NCBI GenBank assembly: GCA_963931925.1
Contig: OZ007569.1
Coordinates: 21,279,982 to 21,343,981, forward strand
Length of the DNA: 64,000 nt
Reading direction: 5' to 3'
DNA from: Onchidella celtica
Lineage: Eukaryota; Mollusca; Gastropoda; Systellommatophora; Onchidiidae
Part shown: in pieces, positions 25,750-40,200 of the stretch
How the letters are laid out: every line of letters starts with the position of its first letter
Position numbering within the stretch: the stretch's first letter is position 1
The notes under the pieces: model-generated
What the model was told of the DNA's origin: nothing
Database searches by the model: none
The model's input: the letters and a program-made list of their open reading frames with translations, nothing else
Translations under genes and position numbers: made by a program

Positions 25750-28700
25750 AAACTACTCTCTGCCTTTCAACAACCCATACTGCACCGCGACTTTGTTTGC
25801 GAGCAGCGACCGTTGCTACGTAGCGGAGCAAGGAGTGCTAGAAAACTACTGTGCCGTGCGGAACTTCAGTGACGAATTATTTTTCGCACCTGAATGCTCC
25901 CCGTGTATGAAAAGTATCGTAGCAGAAAATAGCGCGTATAATATCAGTTAACCTCGCATCTAAGATTACGTTCTTTGATGGTTGCGTTCACCTAATTTTT
26001 GATATTAAACTTAAAGCGCAAAACAGTTTTGCAATGAATTCCGTGTGTAAAAAAACTGGCAAAAAGAAAAAGTTGTATGTAAATTTGCGTTTCATTGTAT
26101 TGTTTGGGTATTATTTCTTACGCCAGGCTTTGCTACATACCTTTTCTTCTTGCCAATTTTTGACTTTGCTTTAAGCCTTGCAGCGACCCCACAGTGTTTC
26201 TGTGGTTTTTATAATATATCGTGTGTAAAGAAGTCTCCTTTACTTTAAAAAAGACGAAAACACAGAGAGGGTGTTTACTTGCAGATGTTTGCGTGAGGGT
26301 ATTGATGTATATACATGTGGGGATCACGTGTAGGTGGTGTATTGTAAAACCAGGTAGCGATCAAGAACTCGACGCTTTGCCTTTCAAAGCGTATTTCTTT
26401 CATGCAGGTCCCACATAAGATTTATTACAGTCGTAATACCTGTTTGTCGGGTTAGCTCTTACCTGGCGCCTCCTCGTATAGGAAAGAGGACTGGGAGTGG
26501 GAGGAGGGAAAGAAGAGTAGTCGGGGAAGGGGGTGTGCTCGGAGGGAGGGGGACGGGCGCATAAAAGCATTTTGCAATACGAAAGCGAAAGTGCAAATGG
26601 AAAATTTAGACAGCGATCTGAATACATGTTCTGCAGACGTAATTGCTCTGACATATTTTTTCGTGGCTGGAGGCAAATACAGTGTAGTTTAATTGTATGC
26701 AAAGTGTTACCATAGGCCAGAGGTAGTAGCAGCTGTTCATTGTGACGACAGAGAAGGCTTAAGGAAATACATGGAGGAGATACATTTTAAACCCAGATGC
26801 ATCGCCTCTTTCGAATACCATGTTCTCATAAAGATTTCCTATCGCATCAGTTCCAGTGGCCGGCGTATAAGGTATGGCAGGTGTGGCACCTGCCCTGGGC
26901 GCATCTTGAAAGGGGTCGCCTCTGAGCATTTTGGGTTAAAGGTCAGATAGCCTAAGCCGTCCTCGTATTGTTTCTTATGTGAAAGAGGAATTTTCTTCAG
27001 ATGTTAGGAAGATGCGCTTATAAAAACTTTTATGGGAAAGAGTTCCGTACGTGCCCACCAATCGGAAATCGTACGAGTCTTCACAGATTTTGTTTTGCTT
27101 CTTTTAAGTTCTTTTGATTGAAAGACAAGGGGTTGGGTTAGGGGTAAACCTAGGTTTGGGGATACGGACAAGGTTAATTAGTTACCGTTAGGTTTGGTGT
27201 TAGGGGTAGAGTGGTCTTGACTGGTTGGCCGGGCACACTGAACTAAGCTTACAGTATTTCTAAAGTGGAATCAATACAGACAATTATTTGGACGGGCTCA
27301 ATTTCAGACCTTGCCATGGACGCTTTTGCCCTCAGACTCGCCCCTTATCAGTTCGCCTACCACTTTTATCGGAATCAAGAAACTGTGAAGTTGTTAATTA
27401 TCTTTCATCCATAGCAAGGTCCTGCCTCCCAGCATCGCCTCGGTGTTCATGTTAAAAATAACTAAATACAACTCGGATGACAGCTTGGTAATAATACATG
27501 TACTGCGGTGACAGAAGAAGAAAATCTTGGCCTCTTGTGGCTGCTGAGCAGCAGTGCGGAAACTATCTATGCAAGTTTATGTTAGGCATAATCCAAGTCG
27601 GAGAGATGGATATTGTAATTAATAATTATTGCCTTACCTAGTTCCATTATAATCTGTCGTCTTGTTGATGTGTCGGGCATTGCACGTCTATACAGCTCTT
27701 GAGCCATGACTGCAAGTTATTATTATTATTATTATTTTATGGTACCAGTCTTTTATTCTGATTTTATGGTAGGAGTCACACTGGCTATTTGCAGACACTC
27801 TACATTAGATTGCACAAAAAAGAGATCTGTCTCTGGCAGGTCAAATCCACAAAGCGCCTCCCGGATGAAGGAAAAGACTCAAGAATTGCCAAGTAAGTAA
27901 GTAGGCTTGTTTCTTGCAGAGAGCTGTGCCACACTTCTCTACTCATGTAGGCTACATTCGCTTCCCACTGGCCGACTACAATTTCAAGTCTGTTTCAGAT
28001 GAGCACTAATGAACATTTTTTTTTTCCAGGTCTTAGCCACGCACAATCAGCACGTGGTCACAAAGCACAGTTCATGCTAACGTTTTCTGGTCCGCAAATC
28101 AATGAATACCACGGATGTTCAATGCTGAGGGCCCCTGCCTTAAAAAAATAATCTCGGAAGAATTTGCGCGAACTCTAATAATGAAAATAACAGTCAAATG
28201 GTTGTGATAATATTGAGGTGTTTTTGCCAGGATGTTGTACGTAACTCCCAAGTTTATTATGTATAAGCGTCAAATCAGTTTGAGATACCGTATGTGTTTG
28301 TGATTTAATGTTGTATGCGTTTTTGGCCCTATTGCTGATTTACTTTCAAACCTCATTTTCTCAACAAGGCCAAAAATGCACATACAACAATGTGAAAAAC
28401 ATCAGACGATATAATGGTGATGCTGATGTTGTTAGAAGGCTGACTGATGCTTGGAGGTAAAACTGCTATGAAAAAAAGCCAACATTTAGTTCGATTGCAT
28501 GTTCTAACAAAAGTGTCGCGATTTGTCTCGGAGGATGTTAAACTCATGAATGTATGGGCATTTTTAAACAAGCCGGACCGGCTTTCACACGATCAAATTT
28601 TGCGTTAGATGTCTAACATAGTGCAGGCAGTACTATGTATAGTGAAACCCGTTCAGTTACAAGTACTTTCGAGGGGGCTTTAAATTTGTGACTGATGCGT

Positions 28701-28820
28701 AACTCACGACGACCCCCCCCCCCCAACCAGTGTCCTTATACGGTGAGGTCTACATCAGGTATCCAACATTCATCCACTCATAGTCATATTCAACTCCACG
28801 TTTGTCTGTCAGTGTCATTA
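25750..28820. other. Intergenic region between DYNLL and the SAM-domain gene
   Basis: No gene was recognised. It contains a TTA microsatellite near 27716-27737, a poly-C run near 28711 and a GC-richer patch near 26460-26570. A frame at 26716-26870 looks partly protein-like (see rejected items). Confidence 0.35.
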
Positions 28821-28840
28821 TTATTTATTAACTTTTCATT

Positions 28841-29387
28841 AAACGGTCTTGTATGAAAATGGAGGAGGTAACCGCTGAAAACGCACTTGCATGGTTACAG
28901 AGGAGCACCCACACATGTGCCGTCATTGTGACAGATTCCCAGAGCATGCTCAGGAAAATAGAGACAGGATACCTCAAACCTGAATTGGTGCAGTATCTGC
29001 ACGACAGTAAACTGAAAAGGCTGACTTGGATTTTCTCCCCTGGACACGCTGGAGTATCTGGAAATGAGAGAGCGGATAAGCTTGCTGGTGAGGCCCCAAT
29101 GCAAGGCTCTCTTAGTCTCGGGGAAAATGAAATTCTCGCAGCTTTGAGAGAAACAGCACCACAAGAAGACGGGGACACCATCGAACGTATAAAACTGTTT
29201 GGGCATCAGAGAGGCTGTGGAGTCAAGAGCCGGTTGTGTGGTACTGCAAGACGACTGTTCAATCAACATCTTACTGGAGTTGTTAGTGAAAAGACCTTGT
29301 CCGACATGATGGCGCGGAGAGCTGAGCACGTATGGGTGTGTCCCGAGTGCGAGGAGGCTGGTTCTACACCAAAGTAAAGTAAAGTAA
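28841..29387 (+). mobile_element. 5'-truncated non-LTR retrotransposon with (TAAAG)n tail and 12-bp target duplication
   Basis: The segment ends in a short TAAAG/AAAGT repeat tail and is bracketed by the direct repeat TAACTTTTCATT (28829-28840 and 29388-29399). This is the signature of target-primed insertion of a truncated LINE. It carries only the RNase H end of the coding region. Confidence 0.85.
28853..29377 (+). pseudogene. Retrotransposon RNase H domain and C terminus, truncated
   Basis: The 174-residue open frame holds the last part of an RNase H domain of the kind found at the C terminus of some LINE polyproteins. TDSQSML carries a catalytic Asp, and SPGHAGVSGNERADKLAGEA carries the late His/Asp motif. 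A C-terminal tail with CPECEE follows and may be the remnant of a zinc-binding CCHC end. The reverse transcriptase and the first RNase H motif are missing because of 5' truncation. The open frame is undamaged, so the insertion is probably fairly young. A host function is not indicated. Confidence 0.75.
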
Positions 29388-29778
29388 TAACTTTTCATTG
29401 TGTTAGTACTGTGGAGGCACCGCAGAGCACCATTGTTAAACGGACGTTTGCACAGCTTGGAAGCACAGAACGAAACCTAAACATCGAGTCGTGAGTTAGC
29501 ACGTCTGACATCAGTGAAGCTGACGTTCCACAACATCAAGTGAGAAAACCAAACTGATTGATCGATTTATATAAACAATCAAATAAAATGGCGCCAGCAA
29601 AAGATGCTGACGAACGTAGTTAACTGTATCATTCATTCCTAACAGTAAGACCATTGATACTGTCAAGGCTCACAAGTAACATCTTGTGAATTCCCTTCGG
29701 TCTGGTTTCGCTGAAGACACTCCGGCACATAACACAATAACCTAAGTTATTACATTTGTAGAGCTCAAGTAAAACAAA

Positions 29779-32709
<2,931 letters not shown>

Positions 32710-33151
32710 CTGTTTGAATCTAAAGACCCCACCCTCTCCTCCCCCAACCCCCTTCATACATGCACACACAAATCCCATTCCAAGACGGCGAGCGCTGACA
32801 CAGAAAATCCGCTTGGTAATGGCGAACAGAATATAACAACCTTCCTAGTTGAATTTGTCCAGCTGAGAGTCCCAAATGTGCGCGCAATATGTTAAATCTG
32901 ACTGGATAACCAAAACTTTGTAAGTCGAGCTTGAGATATTTACGTTTTTAAGAATAGTCACCGTAAAACATGAAGTTTCAGTTTCAGTTATTTTTCTGTT
33001 CTTGAAACACAGGATAAATAGATCTAAGTTACCGAAAAGAGAATGATGAAATTTTCTGTTCACATTAATTAAAAAAAAATCATTTACGAGTTTGAAATTT
33101 GATTTACATTTATTTCTAACTAGCAACCGTCACCTTCAATGCGCAGGAATG

Positions 33152-33157
33152 AATAAA
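33152..33157 (+). other. Candidate polyadenylation signal of the SAM-domain gene
   Basis: AATAAA lies 443 bases after the stop codon of the SAM-domain gene in non-coding sequence. Confidence 0.45.
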
Positions 33158-33668
33158 GGTAGTAACTTTACATCTGGAGCAAATTAGCAATGATCAGCTT
33201 CTCGAGAGATGCTTTGCATACATTGTAATGGCCCCCAATGTGATGAGTGTCACTGCGCATCCGTACCGTGTGCAGCCTAGTATAATACTTTTATAGTAGC
33301 ATGTCTCTGGACTAGACAATTACGGATATTACTATGATACTTTTTTTCAGAAGAGATCAACCTAAAATGAAGATAATTTAGTGCTTTTAGAGCTTTGACT
33401 TCTCGTGCTACCGCATGTCATGGCAATCAGTTTTATTTCCTAGTATTACTAAGAACTAAGGGGAGTTTTGCAGGCTGATAATTTTTTATGTGCTTATTAA
33501 AAATTAAAACATCCCAGCTGAATTGTGCCCTCTTTTTGTGCAAAAGTCTTTGCCTGGATGTGGAGTACATGGGAGGTTGATGTGGGTGTCTTCACTCGGG
33601 ACGAAATGACGTTGTACAGTGTAGAAGTGGTTAGTTTCGTTTTACATAAGAGTAAAAAAGGTTATCTT

Positions 33669-34024
33669 AGATGTCTGAAATCCGCGCAGTATGAATTATG
33701 AGCCACGGCGTTCGTCTCTCTTCCATTTATATTCTGCCGATTTTCATTTTGAATTTCGTACACCTCCTCCTGTTTGTTTTATTGATACAAACTGCATGTT
33801 TTTTCACATTTCACCATTTGTCTAACGCGCTGGTTTGTCACCAGAATTCTTTCTCTTCTAAGGTTCAGTTTCTACCCGGCAAAAACAACAGAAAGAATAA
33901 CAAAACTTACTTTCTTTCTTTCATTCTGTCTGTCTTTGCGAGTGGTTGGTGGGTGCTCCTGGTAGGATCTCCTTCTGTCCTATTGATCTTGTATATTCTG
34001 TCTGTCGACTTGCTTTTTCCTCTC
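33669..34024 (+). repeat. Internal module inverted between the two duplicated units (copy A orientation)
   Basis: This segment, from 'agatgtctgaaatccgcg' to 'gctttttcctctc', matches 61531-61879 only as its reverse complement, while the sequence on both sides matches in direct orientation. The right breakpoint falls inside a dispersed repeat (33946-34075). Confidence 0.8.
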
Positions 34025-34075
34025 ACAATGTGACAATTAACGTGTGGATGTTCTTTCTCCAAACTCAAACTCTCT
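33946..34075 (+). repeat. Dispersed repeat ending in CAAACTCAAACTC (copy 1)
   Basis: A block beginning 'gtggttggtgggtgctcc' and containing 'ggatctccttctgtcctatt', 'cttgctttttcct' and 'ttctccaaactcaaactc' recurs at 35975-36140 and 40702-40825. Part of it is found inverted at 61531-61620. The AAACTC tail suggests a SINE or LINE 3' end. Confidence 0.65.
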
Positions 34076-34534
34076 TTCTTTCTTAACTTTCGCATTAATT
34101 ATGATGCAAAAAGGGACTCGCTCAATAAGAATTTTTTTGCAAACTGAATGTGTAATTGAGCTACATGTGGCTCATGAGTTGCAAAATGGTTCACTTGGAA
34201 AAATCTATGCACCATCTTTCGCATCTTGCATATTGTAGAAGATTGCTAATGTTAAGTCTGATGATCCCTAAAAGTTCGCATTAATTACACGTTTGCAATT
34301 TACATTTAGGGACAAATAGCCCACTCAGTATTTCGCTCAGGACCTAAAACAGTCAGTCCATGTTTTGTCAAATGGCAACATGGCAAAAGTTTGCTCTGAA
34401 TTAGCATTTTTTTTGCCAACAATTACCAACAACAACAGGAGCTGCGCGGCAATCGAGTATGCCTTACTATCAAAACATTCGTTGGTGTTTTAATTGGCAT
34501 GAAACTTGCCAGACACTCTCTCACGTTCACCTAA

Positions 34535-34820
34535 AGGCCTGTTTACACTGGTAGATTTTATGAATAGAAAAAAGGAATGGGGGACTGTGGGGGAAGAACT
34601 CTCCCGGCTTTCCGTCTTTTGTTTTATGATTTCCCCCTTCAAAACGCTGTTTGTTTACGCTGGTCCGTTTTCTGAACCAGAAAAGATGCGCATCATTTGT
34701 TTTGACCATGTTTCGAATGGGGAAATCGGAAAACAAAAGTCAGAAAGCCAGGAGAGCTCTTCCCACACAGTCCCCCATTCCTTTTTTCTATTCCTGAAAC
34801 CTACCAGTGTAAACAGGCCT
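34535..34820. mobile_element. PIF/Harbinger-like MITE, 286 bp, TAA target duplication
   Basis: The ends are an inverted repeat: AGGCCTGTTTACACTGGTAG at the left has an exact complement at the right. Inverted similarity continues through 'aatagaaaaaaggaatgggg' for about 85 bases. The element is flanked by TAA on both sides (34532-34534 and 34821-34823). A three-base TWA target and a GGCCTGTTTACA-type terminus are characteristic of PIF/Harbinger non-autonomous elements. There is no coding capacity. It is nested in duplicated unit A. Confidence 0.85.
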
Positions 34821-35499
34821 TAAGCATGGATTTTTTTATTAATTTGGTTTGAGGACAGGAGTTGTAAAATCGGTGTAAACTGAAGTGGTCTGTCCCTCGC
34901 CCCCTTTTATTTTAACACGTTCATTTCCCGCCGCTGTTTTGAACATTATTGATTGCCATTGAGGTTTTCGCACGTTTGTATTGGGAGAAGGCAAGACGAC
35001 ACGATAGCTCTCACATTACGCCAGGAATAAGCCAGGCGACAGACATGATAATTATTATAACACAAGATAGGACAGGAGTCGACACTGCCAGAACCGCCCA
35101 CCCACCACCCAAGTTTAGAAGGTTTAGGGTGTGACATGTAAAAACACTTGAAAAGGCGAGAAAAGAGGCGAGTAGAGTGTCAAACTGTCATCAATTATAG
35201 CACAAAATTTACTGAGCTCTTTATCAGACAAAAAAAAAACTGCGTAAGCGGTTGCCTGTTCTATGATTTTACACCGACCTATAATAACTTCTATCATTCC
35301 AATCTTTCAAGTATTATTATTTATTGTAATTTATGACACGATACGATCAGTTCTAAACAAGTGCAAAAATTGTACTTACAAATTATATATACTGTTAACA
35401 GATGAATGTATGGAAATTTATGTCTTTGAAATGATTCTGTTTTCCATACTTGTTGTCAATAGCCTTTAACGGACCATTTCATAATGATATTACAGTGAG

Positions 35500-37150
35500 A
35501 CTGCGCATCAAGTAGATGTTCAGATTAACTTTTGTGAAATTCAAATTGCTGTCGCTACTTTCTGTTGTTAATGGCCACTATTAATTTATGAGCTTGGCAA
35601 TACAATTTTACACGTGACACAATTCTTGACTGATAACTAAGAAAAGTCAAAGTGACAATTTTGAGATAGTTATGGTATTGCAATTACAGGGAAAAAAACA
35701 ACAACAAATTGTTGTAATTCTGTTATTTTGGACAATGAGATGGAAACGGGAGTTTAATTTACTGTAAAACTGATCTTTTATGTAATGCGATTTTCTCCAC
35801 AAGGCATTTACACTACTAGTACTAGGGTGGTGACAAGAGAAACTGAATGATTCCAACAGAAATACCACCCTCCTCCAACCCCCCCCCCCCCTTTTTTTTT
35901 TACTCCACTCGCCCCCAGTGCACACACTTCGTTTGCTCGAGTTCTTTCGGTTATTGAATGTGTACAGTGTGCTGAAGGGACTGTGGGTGGTTGGTGGGCC
36001 CTCCCTATCGGATCTACTTCTGTCCTATTATTGTGTAACTTATAATCTGTCTACCGTCTTGCTGCTTCACAACATAATGTGATCATTACCGTGTTGACGT
36101 GCATTCTCCAAACTCAGACCCCAAACTCAAACTCAAGCTGAAGAGACAAAATGGGCGGTCCCACCCGTCCACTCGAATCAGAAACATAATTAATATTTTA
36201 TTATTCATACATTTGGATTTTTGCTCTGCTCTCATTGCCCAGCCCCAACCTCACCCCTTCATCTCTTCCAACGATTTCCATTAGTCCTGCCGTAACAGTG
36301 CAGCTTGCCTTTATTCGTGGGATATACAAAAAACAAAAAAACAACAAAACAAAACACCGTTGTCAATCCCCACCGCGATGATCAAGCACTTTTGTCAGAG
36401 CAAGGGTTTCGCAAACTTCTCTTCCATACTCTGAATTAACTATTTATGGACACATGTCCTGTCATATTCCCAACCTCCTTGCCAGGCCCTTGGAAAGTTG
36501 GTAACAGGCCTCAGCCAGATGGGAAAACACCGGCGGCCCTATTTTAAATTCCACTTTAAGTATTTTTGTAACCAGTGCTATTTTTTGTATTTTTTGGGGG
36601 GGTATACATGTACATGTACTTCTTTAATCCCATTTGGGAAATTTGCTTTATTGTCATTGCAGCCTAGTTACAACTGGAGAAGGCGCGTTGTCGCCACAGT
36701 GCATTGCCTACCCATTTATGTATGGGTATAATTATTATGCGCTTACACGGAGTGCACATGGCATTCTTCTAGGTAACTATATGACAGAAAACTTAATAAA
36801 AGACCTCGAATGATGTTAAAAAAGGGTAAAAGCAGCAATTTTTTCAGCTGACCAAGCCCCCTTAACTCTCTATTACAAAATCAATATATATTTTTTTTAA
36901 CCCTTGTCCCCCGACCTCCTCTTTCGCCTCTACCAGGGGGAGTTGGCTATCTTAAAATCGCAGGCAGGTCCATACCAATCAGCTCACCTGCTCCACAGGA
37001 CATCTCTTCTCTGGTCTGGCCTGCTCCTTGCAATCCCCATCTCCCATGTCAACCCAACCCCTCGTTCTGCATCTCATAGAAAGATACTAATCTAGAACCC
37101 CCGTCTTCAGGGCTTTTAATTTATGCACACGTCTTAGTCAAATGCGTGGC
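35500..37150. other. Intergenic region upstream of the secreted-protein gene
   Basis: No gene was recognised. It contains homopolymer runs (poly-C/poly-T near 35880-35900), a dispersed repeat at 35975-36140 and a short AAAC-rich patch near 36330. Confidence 0.4.
35975..36140 (+). repeat. Dispersed repeat ending in CAAACTCAAACTC (copy 2)
   Basis: Matches 33946-34075 through 'ggttggtgggccctcc', 'ggatctacttctgtcctatt', 'cttgctgcttcac', 'gttgacgtgcattctcc' and the terminal 'caaactcaaactcaag'. Confidence 0.65.
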
Positions 37151-37156
37151 CATTGG

Positions 37157-37164
37157 TATAAAAG
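37157..37164 (+). promoter_or_regulatory. TATA box of the secreted cysteine-rich gene
   Basis: TATAAAAG is preceded immediately by CCATTGG. A start of transcription about 30 bases downstream (near 37187, TCACTACC) would give a 5' leader of about 77 bases ending at the ATG at 37264. This matches the usual core promoter geometry. Confidence 0.7.
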
Positions 37165-37263
37165 TCTCCACCATGGATTGGCGCTTCGTCACTACCTAAA
37201 CCCCCGGTAACCTGCTATTTCAGTGTTTTTTTAACGTCAAGTCTGAGGTTTGAAGACATCAGC

Positions 37264-40200
37264 ATGGTGAGTATTACATTTGCAGTATGTCCAGTTTTCG
37301 TAACTGCATCTAAATCCTGAAACCATGACGAAGCCTTACAAATTCTTGTGACACTGTAGTTTCCAACAGTAACCAACATCAACAAAAAAAAGTATCTTTC
37401 AGATAGATCTCCGACATAAGTACTGAGGATCTTTGTATGATAATCTTCTCGATCAAATCCAGCAGATTTCAGATTTAAACTGTTCCACCCAGTTTTATGT
37501 AAGAATTAAGATCTGTAAAATGTTACATGGTTGTCCGGTATCTAAAGCATTGCGCGGAGACTCAGAAAGCTATATTTACTCACATAAGCCGCTGTCCATA
37601 TTATATCACAGAGCTCTATATTACATGTAGCTATTGTAAACCTCACCCCCGAGTGGGTCCGTGGAAGTAGAAATTTACCCGCTGCCACACATGTAGAGTG
37701 GCAAACCCCCACCAAATGTCGGGCTGTCCCTCACAGACTGCCACATCTCTCTCTTTTTTTTTCTTCTGTCCTGTTTCTCTTTCGTCCTTTTCTTGCACAC
37801 CGCGTGTGCTTCCCGGTCGCGTGATTTTTTCCCGTACGAGCTTTAGCAAATTCAGGAGCGGGGCAGCACCACACCCCCAAGCACAGGTCATCGGCTAAGG
37901 GATTTCTCGTAGTATCGAACACTGCCATGGGTGCTGCAATCTCTGGACTGTGCCTGATATGACCCTGAACGTTACCGAAAATCCATGGGATGTGTTGGAG
38001 CTGTCCTGTTTTTAGGGGTGCGTTGCTGCCCGCTCCTGAATTTGCTATTTAAGCTCGTACGGCCGGCCTAGCAAAGAACAGAACAACCTTGGTATATCCC
38101 CACAGTTGGGACGTTTCTTTGACTGTGAGGTGTAATGGGGGAGAATGCCTTCTCTTCCAAACAGCACGTAGATGTAGTTTTCTTTGACACGAACTGGAGA
38201 CGCCGTATACCACTCATGGGCTTGGCCTGAGGGACAACCCAAAGGCCTTTGTCCAGAATTTCCTCAGGGGCCGTTCCTTCCAGGTGCAGGTGAACTCCGT
38301 CCGCTGTGATCCATATTTGAAAAAGTGCAGGGAGTATCCCCGGGGATCTATTCTATCTCCGACCCTATTTATTATTAAAATTAATTCAATTACTGAAACC
38401 ATTTTACAAAACGTTGACTGCTCCTTGTATGTGCACGACTTTCTCGACTGCTACAGCGGCCCCCGGATAGCTGGAACAGAAGGGAATCTGCACTAGCAAC
38501 TCAACACCGTCCAGAGGTGGGCAGACACAAACGTCTTTAATTTTCCCCAAAGAAAACCGTTATCCTCCATTTTAATAATACGAGGAAATTTCACAGAGGA
38601 AAGGACCTCTTCCTTCATGGGAATCAACAAATTCCTGTGAAGGGCGAGGCCAACTTTCTGGGACTTCCATTCGACAAAAAATTTAACTTTTATCCCTCAT
38701 ATAAAACAACTTAAACTCTCCTGTCAAAAAGATTTTAACATCTTAAAGACCATCTCAGGAACTGAGTGGGCTGCGGATCGCATCTCCATGCTACATCTCT
38801 ATCACTCCCTGATCAGATCCAAAGTAGATTACTGTTGCATCTCTATGGATCAGTTAAACCATCATGCCTGAAAATGCCAGATCCTGTGCACCACCAAGGG
38901 CTGCGTCTTGCTCTGGGTGATTTCCTCACCTCTCCAGTCGAAAATCTGTATGTGCAGGTAAATGAAGCGTCCCTTTCCGACAGAAGAGATAAACTCTCTC
39001 TTCAGTATGGATTAAAATTGTCTTCTCATCCAGGCAATCCCTCTTATAGTTTAGTTTTCAACCAAACATACATTCAAAATTTTGAGCCTTTACAACGCAT
39101 CAGCCCTCCTTTTTGCCGTCGGGATTAAGTCTTTGCTGGCAAAAGCCGAAACCCAACTGCCTGAAGGGGAAAATGACCCATTTCCTGCCAGGCCACCATG
39201 GCTAACACATAAACTGAACATTATTTTTAGATCTCAAGGCATGTCCGAAGAAGAACCCCATGCCAGAAACTTACAAACAAATGTTCAGAGAAGTGATCAG
39301 TAAATACCCTAATCACAGGGCTTTTTACACAGACGGCTCCAAAGACTATGATTCAGAAGGAGCCGCCTCATTGCAGATATGCAGATGGCAAAAGCGAATG
39401 CCTCAGTCTCAACCCCAACGCCTCTGTCTTTACCGCTGAAATTCATGCAATGAACACATGGCCTTAAATCTTAAGTTATGTCCGATTCCCAACCAGGACG
39501 CTCAATTATCTATCTGATTCACTGTCCTGTCTCCAGGCTTAAAAAAAAACCAAATATGAAAACCGATGAAATCAGCAATCTGTTATAACGTCATTCATAC
39601 ACTGTCTAACGGAATAATTATGAAATTGTTCTGTTTTCTGTTGGATCCCTGGCCACACTGGCATTAAGGGAAATGAAACAGTAGACATCTTGGTCAAAGA
39701 AATATTAAAACGTCCGCCAGAACACTGACTTTAAACCCGCTATTAATAACTTGATTAAATCGAGGCAACAGGAAACATGAGATGAACAAACAACAAATAA
39801 ACTACACTTTATCCAAGATCAACTTGGACAGTGGACCTATGCCTCTCAACAAAATCGGAGCGATGAAATTGTCCTTAGTAGACTCCGTCTGGGTCATACC
39901 CACCTCACACACCGTTGTTCACTCAGGTGGAAGATCCCTCCGAATGTGCGGCATGCAATTGCCAACTATCAATAAAACATATTTTAACTGAATATGTAGA
40001 TTTCATGCATATCCGAAGAAGGCACTATGCCTGCGGATCCATGAAAGAATCATTTTCTGACGTGGATCCGCAAACGCATCCTGTCTTTCCTGAGAGAGGC
40101 TAAGGTCTACAACTTGATTTGATAGCTTTTGCACTTGTTTACGGAACTTTTTCCAGATTTATACAAAACAAGTTTATTAGAATTTTACCAATGTGTTAAT

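Larger units (their letters stand above)
33330..35480 (+). repeat. Duplicated unit, copy A (partner at 60080-64000)
   Basis: Long stretches are collinear with the window's right end. Shared blocks include 'aaaatgaagataatttag', 'tctttgcctggatgtggagt', 'acgaaatgacgttgta', 'aattatgatgca', 'gagttgcaaaatggttcact', 'acagtcagtccatgtttt', 'tgtcatcaatt', 'gagctctttatcagac' and 'tttatgacacga'. By eye the copies are roughly 80-90% alike in these blocks. No coding function was recognised, so this may be either a segmental duplication or two copies of a large non-autonomous transposon. Confidence 0.85.

Noticed and set aside
25742-25951. 69-codon frame on the plus strand beside the presumed DYNLL promoter
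   Set aside because: No domain, no splice context, and it overlaps the likely promoter of a divergent strand.
26693-26950. Open frame with a protein-like stretch (REGLRKYMEEIHF) and a possible exon at 26716-26870
   Set aside because: The acceptor is weak, no partner exon could be found, and the right part runs into a GC-rich sequence that looks repetitive. Not enough to call an exon.
38045-38242. Minus-strand open frame ending near the decayed LINE
   Set aside because: No recognisable domain, and it lies in rearranged repeat sequence; treated as part of the LINE 5' disturbance.
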